Assembly (NCBI RefSeq): GCF_002362255.1
Contig: NZ_LPVV01000012.1
Location: 62,001-126,000 of the forward strand
Length of the DNA stretch: 64,000 nt
DNA from: Microbacterium sp. SZ1
GTDB taxonomy: Bacteria; Actinomycetota; Actinomycetes; Actinomycetales; Microbacteriaceae
Direction of reading: 5' to 3'
In this document: positions 61,359 through 64,000 of the stretch, piece by piece
How the letters are laid out: each line of letters starts with the position of its first letter
Position numbering within the stretch: the stretch's first letter is position 1
Position numbers and translations under genes: made by a program
The notes under the pieces: model-generated
What the model was told of the DNA's origin: nothing
Database searches by the model: none
Seen by the model: the letters and a program-made list of their open reading frames with translations, nothing else

Positions 61359-62596
61359 CCGTCGTCGTCGTCGCGATCCCCGAGCCGCGCGCCTCGGAAC
61401 TCGTCGGCGAGTTGGAGCTCGAGGGAGTCGCGGCCGTCGTCGCCCCGTCCGACGCTCCCCTGCCCCTCCCCGAGGATTGTCGGGTGGTGCTGGTTCCGGC
61501 GGCGCGCGAGGTGCTGACGCCGGACTTCGTGGCGACGTGCGATCGGGCCGGAGTACGCATCCTCCCTTTCGGCGGCCGTGACAGTCGCGTCCTGGGACGC
61601 TACGGTCTGGCGGCCGCGCTCCCGAGCACGGCGAGCGGCTGGGAGGTCGTCGCCGCTCTCGAGACCGACGCGCCACCGGTCGCGTCTCCGTCCGGCGCTG
61701 CCGCGACATCGCATCGGATCGCAGTCGTCTGGGGCCCGCAGGGCGCACCGGGTCGCACGACGATCGCCATCGAACTGGCCGTCGAGATGGCCCGCCGTGG
61801 TCGCAGGACAGCCCTCATCGACGCGGACACGGTGGCGCCCTCCATCGCGCTCCTGCTCGGGCTCGGAGACGAGTCGCCGGGAATCGCCGCGGCGTGCCGC
61901 CGGGCCGAGGCAGGCGCGCTCGACGATGCGGAGCTCACGCGGCTGGCGACCTCTCTGGCGGTGAGCGGCGGCGCCGTCGACGTGCTCGCCGGCATCAGCC
62001 GGCCCGCCCGGTGGGCCGAGCTGACGTCGCGTCGTCTGCGGTCGGCGCTCGCGGCGAGTCGAGCCTGGGCGGAGGAGAGCATCATCGACGTGTCAGGGGC
62101 CTTCGACGCCGACGACGAAGCGACCTTCGACGTCACCGGCCCCCGGCGTCACGCCGCCACGGTCGCAGCGCTCGACGAGGCCGACGTCGTGATCGCCGTC
62201 GCCGCGGGCGACCCGCTCGGCGTCAGCCGCTTCGTGCGCGATCACGCGGAGCTGAGGCGCCTGGCGCCGAGGGCGAGGATCCACGTCGTCGTCAACAGAG
62301 TGCGCTCAGGTCCTCTCGGCATCGATGCACGCGGGCAGATCCGCGCGACGCTCGACCGCTTCGCCGGCATAACCGACGTCACGTTCCTGCCCTTCGACCA
62401 GCGAGCCGCGGATGCCGCTCTGCTGCACGGGCGTCCGATCGCCGACGTCGCTCCGCGATCGGCCCTCGCCGCCGCCGTCAGACGCCTGGCCGCCGAGGCC
62501 CTTCCCCTCGCAGGACCGCCTACTGGCGATAGCTCGCGAGGAAGTTCCCGAGTCGCTCGACGGCTTCTGCGAGGACGCGCGGCTCCGGAAGGGTGA
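61355..62596 (+). CDS. CpaE-like P-loop protein with degenerate Walker A
   Basis: A 413-residue protein. An N-terminal receiver-like region (MTVVVVAIPEPRASELVGEL) is followed by a ParA/MinD-type domain: WGPQGAPGRTTIAIELAVEMARRGRRTALIDADTVAPS. The deviant Walker A normally reads KGGxGKT; here both lysines are gone (QGAPGRTT). ESIIDVSGAFD, ADVVIAVAAGDPLGVSRFV and HVVVNRVRSG follow the fold. Nucleotide binding may be weak. CpaE positions Flp pilus machinery. The last 77 bases are antisense to the end of the aminotransferase gene. It is coupled to the SAF gene. Confidence 0.78.
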   Translation: MTVVVVAIPEPRASELVGELELEGVAAVVAPSDAPLPLPEDCRVVLVPAAREVLTPDFVATCDRAGVRILPFGGRDSRVLGRYGLAAALPSTASGWEVVAALETDAPPVASPSGAAATSHRIAVVWGPQGAPGRTTIAIELAVEMARRGRRTALIDADTVAPSIALLLGLGDESPGIAAACRRAEAGALDDAELTRLATSLAVSGGAVDVLAGISRPARWAELTSRRLRSALAASRAWAEESIIDVSGAFDADDEATFDVTGPRRHAATVAALDEADVVIAVAAGDPLGVSRFVRDHAELRRLAPRARIHVVVNRVRSGPLGIDARGQIRATLDRFAGITDVTFLPFDQRAADAALLHGRPIADVAPRSALAAAVRRLAAEALPLAGPPTGDSSRGSSRVARRLLRGRAAPEG

Positions 62597-63746
62597 CGAT
62601 GCGCAGGTGATCAGGGGTGGCCCAGTTGAAGCCGGTCCCCTGCACGAGCAGGATGTGCTCGGCCACGAGCAGGTCGTAGACGAGCTTCGCATCGTCACGG
62701 ATCTCGTGCACGTTCGGATCGAGGCGCGGGAACGCGTACAGCGCGCCCTGCGGCTTGACGCACGAGACTCCGGGGATCGCCTCGAGTCCCTGCCACGAGA
62801 TGTCGCGCTGCTCGTGCAGGCGACCCGTCGGCGCGATCAGCGCATCGATCGACTGCACTCCGCTGAGCGCCGCCTGCAGGGCGTGCTGAGCCGGCACGTT
62901 GGGGCACAGACGGGTGGATGCGAGCAGGTTGATGCCTTCGAGGAACCCCTTGGCGTGCGCCTGCGGGCCGGTGATGACCAGCCAGCCGGAACGGTAGCCG
63001 GCAACCCGATAGGTCTTGGAGAGACCGTTGAACGTCAAGCACAGCAGATCGGGCGCGACCGTCGCGGTCGGAATGTGCACCGCGTCGTCGAAGAGGATGC
63101 GGTCGTAGATCTCGTCGGACAGGAGCAGCAGCTCGTGCTCGCGCGCGATCTGCACCATTCCCTCGAGGATCTCGCGCGAGTACACGACACCGGTGGGGTT
63201 GTTCGGGTTGATGATCACCATCGCCTTGGTGCGCGGCGTGATCTTCGAGCGGATATCCTCCAGGTCCGGCTGCCACCCGTCGTTCTCGTCGCACAGGTAG
63301 TGCACAGGCGTCCCGCCGGCGAGGCTCGTCATCGCGGTCCAGAGCGGGTAGTCCGGCGCCGGGATCAGCACTTCGTCGCCCTCGTCGAGAAGGGCCTGCA
63401 TGGTCATCGTGATGAGCTCGGACACGCCGTTGCCGAGGAACACGTCCTCCGGGTCGATCCGCGGGAAGCCCTCGATCTCCTCGTACCGACTCACGACCGC
63501 GCGCCGTGCGGAGACGATTCCCTTGCTGTCGCTGTAGCCGTGAGCCGTCGGAAGCGCCGCGAGCATGTCGTGGACGATCTGGTGCGGTGCCTCGAAGCCG
63601 AAGATCGCAGGGTTGCCCGTGTTGAGCTTGAGGATCCGGTGACCCTCCGCTTCCAGCCGCGCCGCCTCGACGAGCGTGTTCCCACGGATCTCGTACAGGA
63701 CGTTCTTGAGCTTCGACGACTGGTCGAAGTGGCGCGTTGGTGTCAT
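62520..63746 (-). CDS. alaA: Class I/II PLP-dependent aminotransferase (AlaA-like)
   Basis: A 408-residue aminotransferase that is full-length against the AlaA/YfbQ group (glutamate-pyruvate aminotransferase). HFDQSSKLKNVLYEIRG is the group's hallmark start. YSDSKGIVSARRAVV, NPNNPTGVVYS, LSDEIYDRILFD, the PLP Lys in FNGLSKTYRVAGYRSGW and the substrate Arg in HLRIVTLPEP are present. A leaderless promoter precedes ATG 63746. It ends inside the CpaE-like gene on the other strand. Confidence 0.92.
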   Translation of the reverse strand: MTPTRHFDQSSKLKNVLYEIRGNTLVEAARLEAEGHRILKLNTGNPAIFGFEAPHQIVHDMLAALPTAHGYSDSKGIVSARRAVVSRYEEIEGFPRIDPEDVFLGNGVSELITMTMQALLDEGDEVLIPAPDYPLWTAMTSLAGGTPVHYLCDENDGWQPDLEDIRSKITPRTKAMVIINPNNPTGVVYSREILEGMVQIAREHELLLLSDEIYDRILFDDAVHIPTATVAPDLLCLTFNGLSKTYRVAGYRSGWLVITGPQAHAKGFLEGINLLASTRLCPNVPAQHALQAALSGVQSIDALIAPTGRLHEQRDISWQGLEAIPGVSCVKPQGALYAFPRLDPNVHEIRDDAKLVYDLLVAEHILLVQGTGFNWATPDHLRIVTLPEPRVLAEAVERLGNFLASYRQ

Positions 63747-63752
63747 CGGCCA

Positions 63753-63758
63753 AGCCTA
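63753..63758 (-). promoter_or_regulatory. -10 element for a leaderless aminotransferase transcript
   Basis: TAGGCT, six bases (TGGCCG), ATG 63746, with no ribosome site. Confidence 0.6.
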
Positions 63759-63767
63759 CAGCGACGA

Positions 63768-63801
63768 GAGGAGGGCCAATCCTCACGGACTGGCCCTCCT
63801 C
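63768..63801 (-). terminator. Hairpin terminator after the partial secA gene
   Basis: GAGGAGGGCCA (63768-63778) pairs with TGGCCCTCCTC (63791-63801) across a 12-base loop, just beyond the stop of the edge gene. Confidence 0.7.
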
Positions 63802-63824
63802 GACGCGGCGATCTCCGGCGCGTG

Positions 63825-64000
63825 CTACTTCTTCTTCTTCGCCTGCGCGCGACGCTCCTCGCGGTTGCCCGCCGGCTGCGCGGGCGCGGCATCCGTCCGC
63901 TGGCCGAAGGCGCCGCGCGGTGCCTCCTGTGCGGCTGCCTCCTGCTGCGGAGCCTGTGCTCGCGCAGCTGCCTGGCGGAGACGATCGGTGGCGGCCTGCT
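63825..64000 (-). CDS. secA: Probable C-terminal tail of preprotein translocase SecA (5' part outside window)
   Basis: Fifty-seven C-terminal residues are visible. They are low-complexity, rich in Gln, Ala and Pro, and end NREERRAQAKKKK before TAG. Such a flexible, basic tail (here lacking the zinc-binding SEC-C motif) is usual at the end of actinobacterial SecA. The genomic order rsrA-sigR, aroA-rsgA, whiB1, pdtaS, Rv3235-like, secA in mycobacteria supports it. No conserved SecA domain lies within the window, so the call rests on the tail and the context. Confidence 0.6.
   Translation of the reverse strand, partial: QAATDRLRQAAARAQAPQQEAAAQEAPRGAFGQRTDAAPAQPAGNREERRAQAKKKK

Noticed and set aside
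1..64000. tRNA, rRNA or CRISPR loci
   Set aside because: No cloverleaf-like segment with conserved T-arm sequence, no rRNA-like stretch and no regularly spaced repeat array was found on either strand. A tRNAscan or CRISPR finder run would be decisive.

Overview
The window is very GC-rich actinobacterial chromosome, most likely from Microbacterium or a close relative in the Microbacteriaceae. The evidence is a fused 2-oxoglutarate decarboxylase/E1/E2 enzyme (Kgd type) without a lipoyl domain, a WhiB protein, a SigR/RsrA redox sigma pair, DUF3097, GuaB1, a PdtaS-like kinase, frequent GTG starts in 4-base overlaps, and many promoters placed for leaderless transcripts. No tRNA, rRNA, CRISPR array, complete insertion sequence or prophage is visible. 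No gene-free gap exceeds 300 bases.

Region 1 (2-14702) is a glycan-use island. After the tail of a medium-chain reductase it encodes a GH95 fucosidase-like enzyme, a CE7 acetyl esterase, a ROK repressor, a three-gene ABC sugar importer without its own ATPase, a GH36 alpha-galactosidase, a secreted multi-domain GH27 alpha-galactosidase and a RidA protein. A 13-base motif (TTACTTKACRWCG) lies at the promoter of each of the three transcription units, which suggests one regulon, probably under the ROK protein. The likely substrate is an acetylated, fucose- and galactose-decorated plant polysaccharide.

Region 2 (14733-33042) is mixed housekeeping and accessory content. It holds a DinB2-type polymerase, DUF1304 and CPBP membrane proteins, TrmB, DUF3097, a TPM-domain protein with PspA, an arginase-fold protein coupled to a small HExxH protein, and an iron-regulated SIP-domain protein. 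It continues with a tyrosine phosphatase/AhpD pair, a complete five-gene oligopeptide ABC importer, a GNAT enzyme, uracil-DNA glycosylase and an SDR.

Region 3 (33203-47681) carries metY and metX flanking a membrane EEP-family protein, a NUDIX hydrolase, an MFS exporter with an AraC regulator, DUF2000, a thiamine-binding protein / polytopic membrane protein / NAD(P)HX dehydratase operon, an Old Yellow Enzyme, two CNNM/CorC-type transporters and GuaB1.

Region 4 (47842-64000) has kgd, an Eis-like acetyltransferase and a block whose content and order resemble the mycobacterial sigH-to-secA1 segment: rsrA-sigR, aroA-rsgA, bcp, whiB1, pdtaS, an Rv3235-like gene, then secA at the edge. Inserted before secA is a little-known module: a tandem-repeat protein of unknown function, a BldC-like helix-turn-helix protein, a SAF (CpaB-like) protein and a CpaE-like ATPase with a degenerate P-loop. 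Two DnaA-box-like sequences sit at equal distances upstream of two of these genes.
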